This document shows, piece by piece, positions 52,931 to 61,385 of a stretch of 64,000 nucleotides of DNA (positions within the stretch are counted from its first letter, which is position 1; each line of letters opens with the position of its first letter). A program made the translations under genes and the position numbers. This stretch comes from Epilithonimonas xixisoli. GTDB lineage: Bacteria > Bacteroidota > Bacteroidia > Flavobacteriales > Weeksellaceae. The stretch covers positions 928,308 to 992,307 of the forward strand of contig NZ_SOEO01000002.1 of NCBI RefSeq assembly GCF_004365655.1, in the 5' to 3' direction. The notes below the pieces were generated by a model. The model searched no databases and was not told the DNA's origin. It saw only the letters and a program-made list of their open reading frames with translations.

Positions 52931-54976
52931 ATGCAACTAGAAAATTACGCGCTCGGCAGATGGACAAAAGGAGACGGAGAAGGGCAGGCTTTATATAATT
53001 CCATCAACGGTGATTTGGTGGCAACAGCGACTTCCAAAGGTTTGGATTTTGCAGAAATGATGGATTACGCCAGAAAAGTTGGTGGCCCAGCTTTGAGAAA
53101 ATTAACTTTCCAAGAAAGAGGATTGATGTTGAAGAAACTCGCTTTCCATCTTTTGGAAAAGAAAGAAACGTTCTACAAAGTGAGCTGGGCAACCGGCGCA
53201 ACCAAGGCTGACAGCTGGGTTGACATCGAAGGTGGCATCGGAAATCTTTTCGCGAATGCATCACTTCGAAGACAATTTCCCGACTTACCTTATTATATAG
53301 ATGGCGAATCTGTGAAGCTTTCGAAAGAAGGTACTTTCATCGGACATCACATTTGTACGCCGAAACGTGGGGTTGCGATTCATATCAATGCGTTTAATTT
53401 TCCGGTTTGGGGAATGTTGGAGAAAATTGCGGTCAATCTTTTGGCTGGCGTTCCGGCAATCGTGAAACCTGCCACAGCAACCAGTTTCCTGACCGAAGTT
53501 GTCGTTAAAGAAATCATTGCTTCCCAAATTTTACCGGAAGGAAGTCTGCAATTAATTTGCGGTTCAGCCAACGGAATTCTGGAAAGTGTGACCAGCGAAG
53601 ATGTTGTAACGTTTACAGGTTCGGCTTCCACAGGCAAAATGCTGAAGTCTCATCCAAGAATTCTTGAAGAATCTGTGCCTTTCAATTTGGAAGCCGATTC
53701 ACTAAATGCAATGGTTTTGGGTGAAGATGCAAAACAAGGAACGGCAGAATTTGATTTGTTTATTAAAGAAGCCGTTCGTGAAATGACGACCAAAGCCGGA
53801 CAAAAATGTACAGCGGTGAGAAGGATTTTAGTGCCTGTTAATTTGGTCGAAGATGTTCAGATTGCGCTCGGACAAAGACTTTCAACCGTAATTATTGGCG
53901 ATCCTAATGTCGAAGGTGTGAGAATGGGCGCTTTGGCTAATAAAGATCAAGTGAAAGAAGTTTCGGAGAAAGTTCAGGAATTATCCAAAACTCAGGAAAT
54001 TGTTTTCGGAAATTTAAATGATTTCGATGTGAAAGGTGCGGACAAAAACAAAGGCGCGTTCATTTCCCCGATTTTATTCCTTAATTCAGACCCTTTTAAA
54101 TATACAGATTGTCACAATATCGAAGCTTTTGGTCCAGTCAGCACCATTATTCCTTATCATAATATCGATGAAGCGATTGAGTTGGCGAGAATGGGAAAAG
54201 GTTCACTTTGCTGTTCGGTTGTGACGGCTGATGACGATTTTGCAAGAGAATTTGTCATCGGAGCTGCTTCGATGCACGGACGGATTTTGATCCTTAATTC
54301 CGATTGTGCAAAAGAAAGTACAGGTCACGGTTCGCCTTTGCCAATGCTGGTTCACGGCGGTCCGGGAAGAGCTGGAGGTGGCGAGGAAATGGGCGGAAAA
54401 CGTGGCGTTCTTCATTATATGCAACGCACGGCGATTCAAGGTTCACCAACTACTTTGACAAACATTACGCAACAATATCAATACGGCGGAAAACAGTTTG
54501 AGGACAACATTCATCCATTCAGAAAGCATTTTGAAGAACTGAAAGTCAGTGAAACTTACATCACGGCAAAACATACGGTTACGGAAGCAGATATTACAAA
54601 TTTCGCGAATGTTTCTGGCGACAATTTCTATGCGCATATGGACGCAACCTCTTTGGAAGGAACGATTTTCGAAGGTCGAGTAGCGCACGGCTATTTCATT
54701 TTAAGCAAAGCGGCTGGATTATTTGTAGACCCAAGAAAAGGTCCGGTTTTACTGAATTATGGTTTGGACGAATGCCGTTTCGTGAAACCAGTTTATCCCG
54801 GAATGACGATTGGTGTGAAGTTTACCTGCAAAGAAAAAATCAGTCAAGAAAAACGTGACGAAGATGATATTGCCAAAGGAATCGTCCGCTGGCTCGTGGA
54901 TGTTTATGACGAAACCGGAGAAACTGTTGCGATTGCTACGATTTTGACGATGGTTAAAAAACTTAATCAAGAATAA
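52931..54976 (+). CDS. paaZ: Bifunctional oxepin-CoA hydrolase/aldehyde dehydrogenase PaaZ
   Basis: PaaZ opens the oxepin ring and oxidises the resulting aldehyde. The 681-residue protein has an N-terminal aldehyde dehydrogenase domain (about 1-520; FTGSASTGKML near 230, catalytic cysteine in AGQKCTAVRR near 290) and a C-terminal MaoC-like hydratase domain (about 545-681; DNFYAHMDATS and VAHGYFILSKAAGLF). The length matches PaaZ. Another copy of the intergenic element follows its stop. Confidence 0.95.
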   Translation: MQLENYALGRWTKGDGEGQALYNSINGDLVATATSKGLDFAEMMDYARKVGGPALRKLTFQERGLMLKKLAFHLLEKKETFYKVSWATGATKADSWVDIEGGIGNLFANASLRRQFPDLPYYIDGESVKLSKEGTFIGHHICTPKRGVAIHINAFNFPVWGMLEKIAVNLLAGVPAIVKPATATSFLTEVVVKEIIASQILPEGSLQLICGSANGILESVTSEDVVTFTGSASTGKMLKSHPRILEESVPFNLEADSLNAMVLGEDAKQGTAEFDLFIKEAVREMTTKAGQKCTAVRRILVPVNLVEDVQIALGQRLSTVIIGDPNVEGVRMGALANKDQVKEVSEKVQELSKTQEIVFGNLNDFDVKGADKNKGAFISPILFLNSDPFKYTDCHNIEAFGPVSTIIPYHNIDEAIELARMGKGSLCCSVVTADDDFAREFVIGAASMHGRILILNSDCAKESTGHGSPLPMLVHGGPGRAGGGEEMGGKRGVLHYMQRTAIQGSPTTLTNITQQYQYGGKQFEDNIHPFRKHFEELKVSETYITAKHTVTEADITNFANVSGDNFYAHMDATSLEGTIFEGRVAHGYFILSKAAGLFVDPRKGPVLLNYGLDECRFVKPVYPGMTIGVKFTCKEKISQEKRDEDDIAKGIVRWLVDVYDETGETVAIATILTMVKKLNQE

Positions 54977-55031
54977 ATTAAGAAACAAGATAAAAGTAAA
55001 AAGAATCAAGTATTTTCAGAGTTTTGTAATT

Positions 55032-55144
55032 ATGGCAGCTTAATCCGCCTTCCGCTCCCAATCTTTTTTGCTCGCGATTTCAGTCTAAATAGAACTTTTA
55101 GTCAAAGCAAAAAAGGATTTCCGCTCAAGTCGGGCTGCAGATTC
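55032..55144 (+). repeat. Intergenic element, copy 3
   Basis: This copy, 56 nt after the paaZ stop, reads ATGGCAGCTTAATCCGCC at the left and CTCAAGTCGGGCTGCAGATTC at the right. GCAGC and GCTGC at its ends can pair, as can TTTTTTGC and GCAAAAAA inside, so the whole folds into a long interrupted stem. The inner part TCAGTCTAAATAG...TTTTAGTCA differs from the other copies. Confidence 0.8.
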
Positions 55145-55187
55145 AACATAAAAACATATTTTGAATAAATTAAGAACAAAGTAATTT

Positions 55188-55222
55188 TTTAATGTCTTAA
55201 TTTTTTAATCATTTAATTTAAT
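55188..55222. repeat. Self-similar AT-rich spacer before the enoyl-CoA hydratase gene
   Basis: The word TTTTTTAAT repeats with small changes (AATTTTTTAATGTCTTAAT, TTTTTTAATCATTTAATTT) up to 4 nt before the ATG. It is the poorest member of the spacer set and could be plain AT richness. Confidence 0.35.
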
Positions 55223-55225
55223 AAA

Positions 55226-55981
55226 ATGGAAGCATACGTAAAATCAACCATAGAAAACGGAATCGGAACCATCGAGTTTTTTCATCCACAAAGCAATTCG
55301 ATGCCAAGTTCTCAACTCAGAAATCTTGTAGAAGAAATTAATAACCTTGGAAAAAATGACGACGCAAAAGTCATCATCTTGAAAAGTGGTGGCGAAAAAG
55401 CCTTTTGTGCAGGCGCTTCTTTCGATGAACTGATTTCGATTCAAGACTTCGAAACGGGGAAAACATTTTTCTCAGGGTTTGCGAATGTCATCAATGCGAT
55501 GAGAAAATCTCCAAAACTGATTATCGCAAGAATCCACGGAAAAGCTGTGGGTGGAGGCGTTGGAATTGCGTGTGCGGCGGATTACACATTTGCAACGGAA
55601 AATGCTTCGGTTAAGTTGAGCGAGTTGGCAGTCGGAATTGGACCTTTCGTAATTGGACCGGTTGTAGAAAAGAAAATTGGAACTTCGGCTTTCGCGCAAT
55701 TGGCTATTAATGCAACCGAATTTTACTCTGCTGAATGGGCAAGAGAGAAAAATATGTTTCAGGATATGTACGAAACGACTGAGGAAATGGACGCTGAAAT
55801 CCAAACTTTGGCAGAAAAATTAGCAAGTTCAAATCCAGAAGCAATGATGAAACTGAAAGAAATCTTCTGGAAAGGAACAGAAGATTGGGACAAACTTTTA
55901 AGTGAGCGAGCGGAAATCAGTGGGAAATTGGTTCTGTCAGATTTTACTGTGAATGCAATTAATCAATTTAAGAATAAATAA
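55226..55981 (+). CDS. Enoyl-CoA hydratase/isomerase of the paa operon (PaaF/PaaG-like)
   Basis: The 251-residue crotonase-family protein has KAFCAGASFDEL near 54-66 and the oxyanion region KAVGGGVGIACAADYTFATE near 99. Where hydratases have a first catalytic Glu (GGGCELA) this protein has Gly; the second Glu is kept in KLSELAVGIG. So it could be either the 2,3-dehydroadipyl-CoA hydratase (PaaF) or the ring isomerase (PaaG). It is the last gene of the operon and only one such gene is present, though the pathway needs both steps. Confidence 0.75.
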   Translation: MEAYVKSTIENGIGTIEFFHPQSNSMPSSQLRNLVEEINNLGKNDDAKVIILKSGGEKAFCAGASFDELISIQDFETGKTFFSGFANVINAMRKSPKLIIARIHGKAVGGGVGIACAADYTFATENASVKLSELAVGIGPFVIGPVVEKKIGTSAFAQLAINATEFYSAEWAREKNMFQDMYETTEEMDAEIQTLAEKLASSNPEAMMKLKEIFWKGTEDWDKLLSERAEISGKLVLSDFTVNAINQFKNK

Positions 55982-55987
55982 AACAAA

Positions 55988-56020
55988 AACCGCCTTCCAA
56001 TCCGGAAGGCGGTTCTGTTT
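55988..56020 (+). terminator. Terminator of the paa operon
   Basis: AACCGCCTTCC (55988-55998) and GGAAGGCGGTT (56004-56014) form a perfect 11-bp stem around 5 nt, followed by CTGTTTTT. It lies 6 nt after the last paa stop. Confidence 0.9.
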
Positions 56021-56150
56021 TTCACTCGGAAATTAAATTAACTAACTCTAACTAAATTTCAAAATGAGTTCTCATCGTTTTGTTTTTAGAACCTGATTGT
56101 GTTTGCTTATGTTCTTTATTGATAGGTCAAAAGTAGAAAGATTTGAGACT

Positions 56151-56172
56151 CTGCGGTAGCGTGGAAATTACC
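56151..56172 (+). repeat. Flanking direct repeat, left copy
   Basis: CTGCGGTAGCGTGGAAAT plus TACC at 56151-56172 matches the right copy at 56670-56691 in 17 of the first 20 positions or so. A related inverted piece, GCGTATTTCTACGG, lies at 56185-56198. Together with the right copy it frames the gene at 56271-56618. Confidence 0.6.
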
Positions 56173-56222
56173 AAATTGGATATTGCGTATTTCTACGGAT
56201 TCTAATTTTTTAAGATAAAAAA

Positions 56223-56250
56223 AAGCCCCATCAAAAATTTGATGAGACTT
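56223..56250 (-). terminator. Terminator of the small gene at 56271
   Basis: On the minus strand AAGTCTCATCAA pairs with TTTGATGGGGCTT with one mismatch and is followed by a run of T. It lies 20 nt after the stop at 56271. Confidence 0.7.
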
Positions 56251-56270
56251 AGAAAAAATATTAATAGGTT

Positions 56271-56618
56271 TTATCTTTGGTCAATAAAAGAGTGGTTGTG
56301 ATTTTTGATAACTGCAGGTTTCTTGGTTTCTGCATTTCTCATCCTTATAACTTTAAAAATATTTTCTCGTAATTCCACTACTTCGAATCTACTGTGAGTG
56401 GTTCCGATGGAAATAAATGGCTTGGCTGTGAAAATTCCTCGTGGAGTTTTTATCTCAGCAGAAACTTCTACGATTGGGCAGATTCCTCGTTTTTCTGATT
56501 TCCATTTGGAGTTTGGTTTCACAAAAAAGTAATGACTGGTGCAAAAGATAGTCATATACGTGACTTCGCCTTTGACGATATGATCTGTGGAATTGACTAT
56601 TTCTAATGGTTGAGACAT
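56271..56618 (-). CDS. Small beta-rich hypothetical protein
   Basis: The 115-residue protein has no signal peptide or membrane helix. Alternating hydrophobic and charged residues (GEVTYMTIFCTSHYFFVKP, EVSAEIKTPRGIFTAKPFISIG, FEVVELRENIFKVIRM) suggest a beta barrel or PilZ-like fold, but no family is recognised. It is a single gene with its own terminator and is framed by 22-bp direct repeats. The upstream repeat (56670-56691) lies where its promoter would be, so it may also be a binding site. Confidence 0.55.
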   Translation of the reverse strand: MSQPLEIVNSTDHIVKGEVTYMTIFCTSHYFFVKPNSKWKSEKRGICPIVEVSAEIKTPRGIFTAKPFISIGTTHSRFEVVELRENIFKVIRMRNAETKKPAVIKNHNHSFIDQR

Positions 56619-56669
56619 TCGCTAATTGGTTTCAATTTTCTTCATTCAAAGAAATGACAATTAGCGAAA

Positions 56670-56691
56670 CTGCGATAGCGTAGAAATACGG
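56670..56691 (+). repeat. Flanking direct repeat, right copy
   Basis: CTGCGATAGCGTAGAAATAC plus GG at 56670-56691 is the partner of 56151-56172. It lies 52 nt upstream of the start of the small gene at 56618 and just beyond the stop of the NarL-type regulator. Confidence 0.6.
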
Positions 56692-56702
56692 AATTTTAAG
56701 AA

Positions 56703-57383
56703 TTACAATTTTATCGGAACAGAATGAATACTGTTAATAACCGCATAGATCACAATCCCAACCGTGTTTTTTGCGCCTATTTTATCAAGGATTCTTTGTC
56801 GGTGGCTTTCCACAGTTCTTGGACTTAGAAATAAAATATCTGCAATTTCCTGATTGGTTTTTTCCTGACAAATTAACTTTACAACATCAATTTCTCTGTT
56901 GGAAAGTGTTTCTTCGTTATCGAAAAGGGATTTTTTTCGGGAAGGTGTATTCATATAAGACAACAACATCTCGTGGTCTTCTTTTGTGAAGTACATTCCG
57001 TTTTGAGCTACCATTTCTATGGCTTCGATAAAGGTTTTTTTGTCTGAGTTTTTAGGAAGGAAGGCGGAAACGCCCAATTTTATCATATAACCAAGAACGC
57101 TACTTTTGTAATGAGAAGAAAGAATAATAATTTTCAAATCATGATAATTTTTTTTTAGGATTTCCACCAATTCGAAACCGTCCATTGGTTGCATTTGAAC
57201 ATCTATCATCGCGATGTCAGGAAAATCATCCTTCGAAATTGTTTCCAAATGCGCTAAGATTTCTGCTCCGCCCGTCGCCATAAAATCAACTGAAATATTC
57301 TTTTGCGCAGAAAGCAACATTTTGATGCCTTCCAGAATCAGTTGTTCATCGTCAACCAAAACAAGTTTTATATTTCTGCTCAT
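56703..57383 (-). CDS. NarL/LuxR-family response regulator
   Basis: The 226-residue protein has a receiver domain (about 5-125) with the phospho-acceptor D61 (DIAMIDVQM) and a LuxR helix-turn-helix (about 158-215; LSNREIDVVKLICQEK, LSPRTVESHRQRIL). It lies 2 nt after the kinase gene and is the last of a four-gene operon (59512 to 56703). Its targets are not known; the two 22-bp repeats around the next gene are candidate binding sites. Confidence 0.92.
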   Translation of the reverse strand: MSRNIKLVLVDDEQLILEGIKMLLSAQKNISVDFMATGGAEILAHLETISKDDFPDIAMIDVQMQPMDGFELVEILKKNYHDLKIIILSSHYKSSVLGYMIKLGVSAFLPKNSDKKTFIEAIEMVAQNGMYFTKEDHEMLLSYMNTPSRKKSLFDNEETLSNREIDVVKLICQEKTNQEIADILFLSPRTVESHRQRILDKIGAKNTVGIVIYAVINSIHSVPIKL

Positions 57384-57385
57384 AA

Positions 57386-58114
57386 TTATAAGGGAATATT
57401 AATGATAATTCTGCTTCCTTTTCCGATTTTGTTTTTCCATTTGTAGATTCCTTTTACGGACGCAATTCTGGATTCTATATTTTTAAGTCCCATTCCTTTG
57501 CTTGCCGTTTTGTAATCGAAACTTTGTCCATTGTCGGTAAGAATCATCGTCAGACATTTTTGATGTTTTCTAATGTAAACCGAAACTTCATCTGCATTGG
57601 AGTGTTTAATGACATTGCTGGTGAATTCCTGAATGACCCGATAGATCTGCACTTCTGTAAAAATATCTTTCCGCTCATATCTGTTGTCTATATATAAGGA
57701 GAGGTTGAGTTTATAAGAAAGATTGGTGACCAATTCCTGTAGGTACAAAACCAAACCAAGTTTCTCAAGATTGACGGGATAAAGTGAATGAGAAATGTTC
57801 CTCGTCGAATCTATTAGTTCCGTAATTTGGGAATTAATGACTTTTTTGGAAGCTTCCTGATTTTCCGGTTCCAGATTATTGAGCCAAAGTGAAAGAATAT
57901 TGAGTCGGTTTCCAATATCATCGTGAACGGTTATGGCAATTCTTTTTCGTTCGTCTTCCTGTCCTTTTATATTTTCTAAAGTCAATTGTTTCTGATATTC
58001 CAACTCAGCTTGAAATTGAGCATCTTTTTCCTGAACAATTCTTTGGATGAATGTTCTGTATGCTAATAATATAAAGGATATGATGATTATCAAAACGAGA
58101 ATCAGCACAACCAA
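57386..58114 (-). CDS. Histidine kinase of the HisKA_3 type
   Basis: The 242-residue protein has one N-terminal membrane helix (about 1-18), a coiled linker, the HisKA_3 motif with H64 in DERKRIAITVHDDIGN, and a HATPase domain (LTDNGQSFDYKTASKGMGLKNIESR near 195). It lacks any sensor domain of its own, so it must receive its signal from a partner, most likely the seven-helix protein encoded just upstream. Paired with the NarL-type regulator. Confidence 0.9.
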   Translation of the reverse strand: MVVLILVLIIIISFILLAYRTFIQRIVQEKDAQFQAELEYQKQLTLENIKGQEDERKRIAITVHDDIGNRLNILSLWLNNLEPENQEASKKVINSQITELIDSTRNISHSLYPVNLEKLGLVLYLQELVTNLSYKLNLSLYIDNRYERKDIFTEVQIYRVIQEFTSNVIKHSNADEVSVYIRKHQKCLTMILTDNGQSFDYKTASKGMGLKNIESRIASVKGIYKWKNKIGKGSRIIINIPL

Positions 58115-58131
58115 AAAGACGATATTGAGTT

Positions 58132-58761
58132 TTATTTCTTTAATTTTAAAAGAGTATAAATGAAAAATGAATATACTATGATTATCAAAATGTTATTGAT
58201 AATCCATAACGCCGAAAAATAAGATATTGGGAAAGACAGCAACTGCTGTTGAAGTATAAATATAAAGATACTGATTGTGAAATAGAGAAAAAATATTTTA
58301 TCGATATTCTGAAAAGGATTTTTATTTTTTACATTTTTAATATCTTGAATCAATGAAAATCCGATAATTGAGATCATTATGATGTTGGAAACAGCTTTTG
58401 AATAATCATTATTGTACTGAAAATGGATAAGAACTTTATCTGCCGTTAAAAAGAACAAACTTAGTATTCCTGTTACAATAAAGTAATGCCTGCTGAAATT
58501 CAATTTTTTTATGAAAATTCCTGTAATCGTAAAAAATTCTCCGGCAATATAACAGGGGTACAAAAAAGCATTGCTTCCCTCGTTTATTTTAATTTTTGCT
58601 ACAGTCAATGAAGCATACTCAATAAAAAAAACAAAGAGAAGATAAAATAAATACCATTTTTCTTTTTTTTGAACAATTCTGTAATTTTTTAATCCAAAAA
58701 AAATAGCAATTAGTAAAAGAATACGTGCTAAAATTGCACTAGTATCGAAAAAAAATTGCAT
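58132..58761 (-). CDS. Seven-helix membrane protein of unknown function
   Basis: From ATG 58759-58761 the protein has 209 residues and seven hydrophobic helices (about 10-26, 35-50, 65-85, 90-110, 125-140, 155-175, 180-205). Loops are short and there is no enzyme motif. Its start is 1 nt after the stop of the upstream gene, and the kinase follows after 17 nt. It may be the sensor for the sensor-less kinase. A longer frame to 58872 overlaps the upstream gene and is not preferred. Family unknown. Confidence 0.7.
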   Translation of the reverse strand: MQFFFDTSAILARILLLIAIFFGLKNYRIVQKKEKWYLFYLLFVFFIEYASLTVAKIKINEGSNAFLYPCYIAGEFFTITGIFIKKLNFSRHYFIVTGILSLFFLTADKVLIHFQYNNDYSKAVSNIIMISIIGFSLIQDIKNVKNKNPFQNIDKIFFLYFTISIFIFILQQQLLSFPISYFSALWIINNILIIIVYSFFIYTLLKLKK

Positions 58762-58762
58762 T

Positions 58763-59512
58763 TTATCCCGGAATATATGGTGGAACTGGTCTAGACCAAT
58801 CATAAGTATTAGAAGGATCAGACTGTACGGCATAAACTGCTCCCGGAGCACCAACTTTTTCTCCAGTTGCATTACTGATGAAAATTAATGTTGCCAATAA
58901 TCTTTGATATACTGCAGAATATTTGAAACCAAAGACACAAACAATATCACGTGTGTTTTGCTCATCGTGCAAAAGATCCGCTTTTGGAATATAGAAACTT
59001 TGGAAAAGTCTTTCCCCTTTGAACTCCACAGATTCACGTTGCAAATAATCCATTGCGTTTTCTCTCCAAGATTCTATTTCATCTACCGCTTTTAGTTGTC
59101 CTGTCACAGGCTCGTTCATAATAGGTAGATTAAGATCTGTATCTTCTTGACTTTTTGTTAAATCTTTAGATAAAACGTAAGTGCTTTTTACAGTATAAGT
59201 TTTGGTTTGTAATAATGTAAGATCGTTTTCTAGAAATTGTAGTGGACAGAATTCATAGTTTTCTAATGTTTTTACGTCACCAGCATTAGTTCTTGGAGTT
59301 AGTATCAACACAAGATTGTTTTCCCAAACCCCGATGTCTGCACGGAAATACGTTTCTGCTTCATTTTCTTTGTCAAACCATTCGATCTGTTCACGAGACA
59401 GGATAAAAACCTGCTCTGGAGATATAACTTTTTGTATATCAGTGTAATTTGATTTCACTTCTGCCCAACTTTTGATAGCAGTTGTGTAATTCTCATAAGT
59501 TAAGATTGCCAT
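58763..59512 (-). CDS. Soluble hypothetical protein heading a sensory operon
   Basis: The 249-residue protein has no signal peptide, membrane helix or cysteine pattern. It is rich in Thr, Glu and Asn, with SREQIEWFDKENEAETYFRAD near 40, PVTGQLKAVDEIESWRENAM near 135 and a proline-rich end (DWSRPVPPYIPG). I do not recognise it. It is the first gene of the operon with the seven-helix protein, kinase and regulator; the gaps of 1, 17 and 2 nt show a single unit. A palindrome TTAACC-TC-GGTTAA (59619-59632) lies 107 nt upstream. Confidence 0.65.
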   Translation of the reverse strand: MAILTYENYTTAIKSWAEVKSNYTDIQKVISPEQVFILSREQIEWFDKENEAETYFRADIGVWENNLVLILTPRTNAGDVKTLENYEFCPLQFLENDLTLLQTKTYTVKSTYVLSKDLTKSQEDTDLNLPIMNEPVTGQLKAVDEIESWRENAMDYLQRESVEFKGERLFQSFYIPKADLLHDEQNTRDIVCVFGFKYSAVYQRLLATLIFISNATGEKVGAPGAVYAVQSDPSNTYDWSRPVPPYIPG

Positions 59513-59692
59513 TTTATTTTCAGTATGTTTAGTTTGGGTTAAAAATAAAGAAAGAATTTTATAAAAACCATACTGATAAAGAATTATTGATGAATAAATA
59601 ATAAAAATGGATGAAAAGTTAACCTCGGTTAATTTAGTGTTATCAACTGACGAAATTTTTTATAATATATTTTCGCATTGTTAAATAAAAAT

Positions 59693-59722
59693 TTGCAGAA
59701 TAAAAAATAATTCCTATTTTTG
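59693..59722 (+). promoter_or_regulatory. rpmE2 promoter and leader
   Basis: TTG (59693-59695) and TATTTTTG (59715-59722) are 19 nt apart, an exact match. The leader from about 59729 to 59844 has no ORF but a hairpin AACC-GTTA-GGTT near 59803-59814, close to the start codon. Ribosomal-protein genes often carry self-control in such leaders. The rest of the gap 59513-59692 shows only the palindrome at 59619. Confidence 0.75.
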
Positions 59723-59844
59723 CATCCTCAAAACCAGAGTTGTCGGATCCATTAGTCCACTGCTCATATTATATTAAATTTTAAAACTTCTGAAAATGAA
59801 ACCGTTAGGTTCCATTTGATAATTAAACAAAAAAGTATATCCAA

Positions 59845-60096
59845 ATGAAACAAGGCATACACCCAGAAAATTATAGATTAGTAGTTTTCAAAGATATGAG
59901 CAACGACGAGATGTTCCTTTGCAAATCTACTGCTGACACAAAAGATACTATCGAATTCGAAGGATCTGAATATCCATTGATCAAAATGGAGATTTCTTCT
60001 ACTTCTCACCCTTTCTACACAGGTAAAACTAAATTGGTTGACACTGCAGGTAGAGTTGATAAGTTTATGAACAAATACAAAAAATTCTCTAAATAA
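59845..60096 (+). CDS. rpmE2: Ribosomal protein L31, type B
   Basis: L31 sits at the bridge between the ribosomal subunits. The 83-residue protein starts [19 protein letters not shown] and lacks the CxxC zinc site, which makes it type B, the form that does not need zinc. Its end [19 protein letters not shown] is typical. It is a single gene between an exact promoter and a terminator. Confidence 0.96.
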   Translation: MKQGIHPENYRLVVFKDMSNDEMFLCKSTADTKDTIEFEGSEYPLIKMEISSTSHPFYTGKTKLVDTAGRVDKFMNKYKKFSK

Positions 60097-60121
60097 TTTT
60101 AGCAGATTTTTACAAATATCA

Positions 60122-60153
60122 AAACCTTTCGGATTTTCCGAGAGGTTTTTTTG
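60122..60153 (+). terminator. Terminator of rpmE2
   Basis: AAACCTTTCGG (60122-60132) pairs with CCGAGAGGTTT (60138-60148; one G-U pair) around 5 nt, followed by more T. Confidence 0.85.
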
Positions 60154-60201
60154 TTATTTTTGCTCAACGTTGAACATTGAATTTTAAACTCAGAATAAAT
60201 A

Positions 60202-61362
60202 ATGCAATTAGTATTCTCAGACGCACAATATTGGGAAGATTTCCTTCCACTCACTTTTACCAGACCCGTTGCAGAAATGCGAATGGGAATCCTGACTTTT
60301 TCAGAAAGATGGAAAAAACTTCTTGAGATAGATGAGGTTTTCTACATCACAGAAAATTATCTTCAGGAAAAATTCAAAAAACCAGAACCGAAACAAAGTC
60401 TTTTCATTGTTCCAAATTTCTTCCCGTCAGACGAAGTTTTAAAACAAATTAAAGAACTTCAGCCCGGCGAAGCTTTGGTTTATGATAACGAAGTTTTGGT
60501 TGCGAACATCAATATGGATAATTTTTCTCTCAATCAGATTAATAAAATGACTGATATTACCGAGAAATTATTGTTCATAGAAAAACCAACCGACATCTTT
60601 TCTCACAACGATTTTGCAATCAATTTCGATTTTGAATTAGTTACAAATGGGAAAACCTCTCAGAAATTGTCTTCAACCAATGGATTCATAGGAGAAAAAG
60701 AAAATCTGTTTATAGAAGAAGGCGCAGTTGTTGAATTTTCAACGCTTAATTGCAAAACCGGAAAAATCTATATCGGAAAAAATGCCGAAATAATGGAAGG
60801 TTCCAATATCCGCGGTTCATTGGCACTTTGCGAAGATTCAAAAATAAATCTCGGAACCAAACTTTACGGCGGAACTACGATTGGTCCACATTCCAAAGTT
60901 GGTGGAGAAGTCAATAATATTGTGATTTTCGGTTATTCAAACAAAGGCCACGACGGATTCTTAGGAAATTCGGTAGTAGGAGAGTGGTGCAATTTGGGTG
61001 CAGACACGAATTCATCAAACCTAAAAAACAATTACGCATCCGTTAAACTTTGGAATTACAGAAAGAAAAGATTCCTCGATACAGGTTTGCAATTTTGTGG
61101 ATTGATAATGGGCGACCATTCCAAAACAGCGATTAATACGCAACTCAACACAGGAACCATCGTTGGAGTAGCTTCAAATATTTTCAAATCTGGTTTCCCA
61201 CCAAATCTCGTAGACAGTTTTTCTTGGGGTGGAATGAAAGGTGACGAAAAATTCCGATTGGATAAATCCTACGAAGTAGCAGAAAAAGCAATGGAACGCA
61301 GAAAAATCCCATTGACCGAAGCAGACAAAGACATTCTGAAACATATCTACAATGAGTTTTAA
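60202..61362 (+). CDS. GlmU-family putative sugar nucleotidyltransferase
   Basis: The 386-residue protein starts LVFSDAQYWEDFLPLTFTRPVAEMRMGI and has a left-handed beta-helix part in the second half (about 195-330; hexapeptides such as IYIGKNAEIMEG and NLGTKLYGGTTIG). This is the Bacteroidota GlmU-like group of putative sugar nucleotidyl transferases, distinct from true GlmU because the N-terminal GxG-type nucleotide loop is missing. A TATTTTTG box at 60155-60162 may be its promoter. Substrate unknown. Confidence 0.8.
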   Translation: MQLVFSDAQYWEDFLPLTFTRPVAEMRMGILTFSERWKKLLEIDEVFYITENYLQEKFKKPEPKQSLFIVPNFFPSDEVLKQIKELQPGEALVYDNEVLVANINMDNFSLNQINKMTDITEKLLFIEKPTDIFSHNDFAINFDFELVTNGKTSQKLSSTNGFIGEKENLFIEEGAVVEFSTLNCKTGKIYIGKNAEIMEGSNIRGSLALCEDSKINLGTKLYGGTTIGPHSKVGGEVNNIVIFGYSNKGHDGFLGNSVVGEWCNLGADTNSSNLKNNYASVKLWNYRKKRFLDTGLQFCGLIMGDHSKTAINTQLNTGTIVGVASNIFKSGFPPNLVDSFSWGGMKGDEKFRLDKSYEVAEKAMERRKIPLTEADKDILKHIYNEF

Positions 61363-61385
61363 TTTTAAAACTCATTTTTTTATTG

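Noticed and set aside
59521..59575. CAGTATG/CATACTG inverted pair upstream of the sensory operon
   Set aside because: Seven-bp arms 40 nt apart in very AT-rich DNA are expected by chance.
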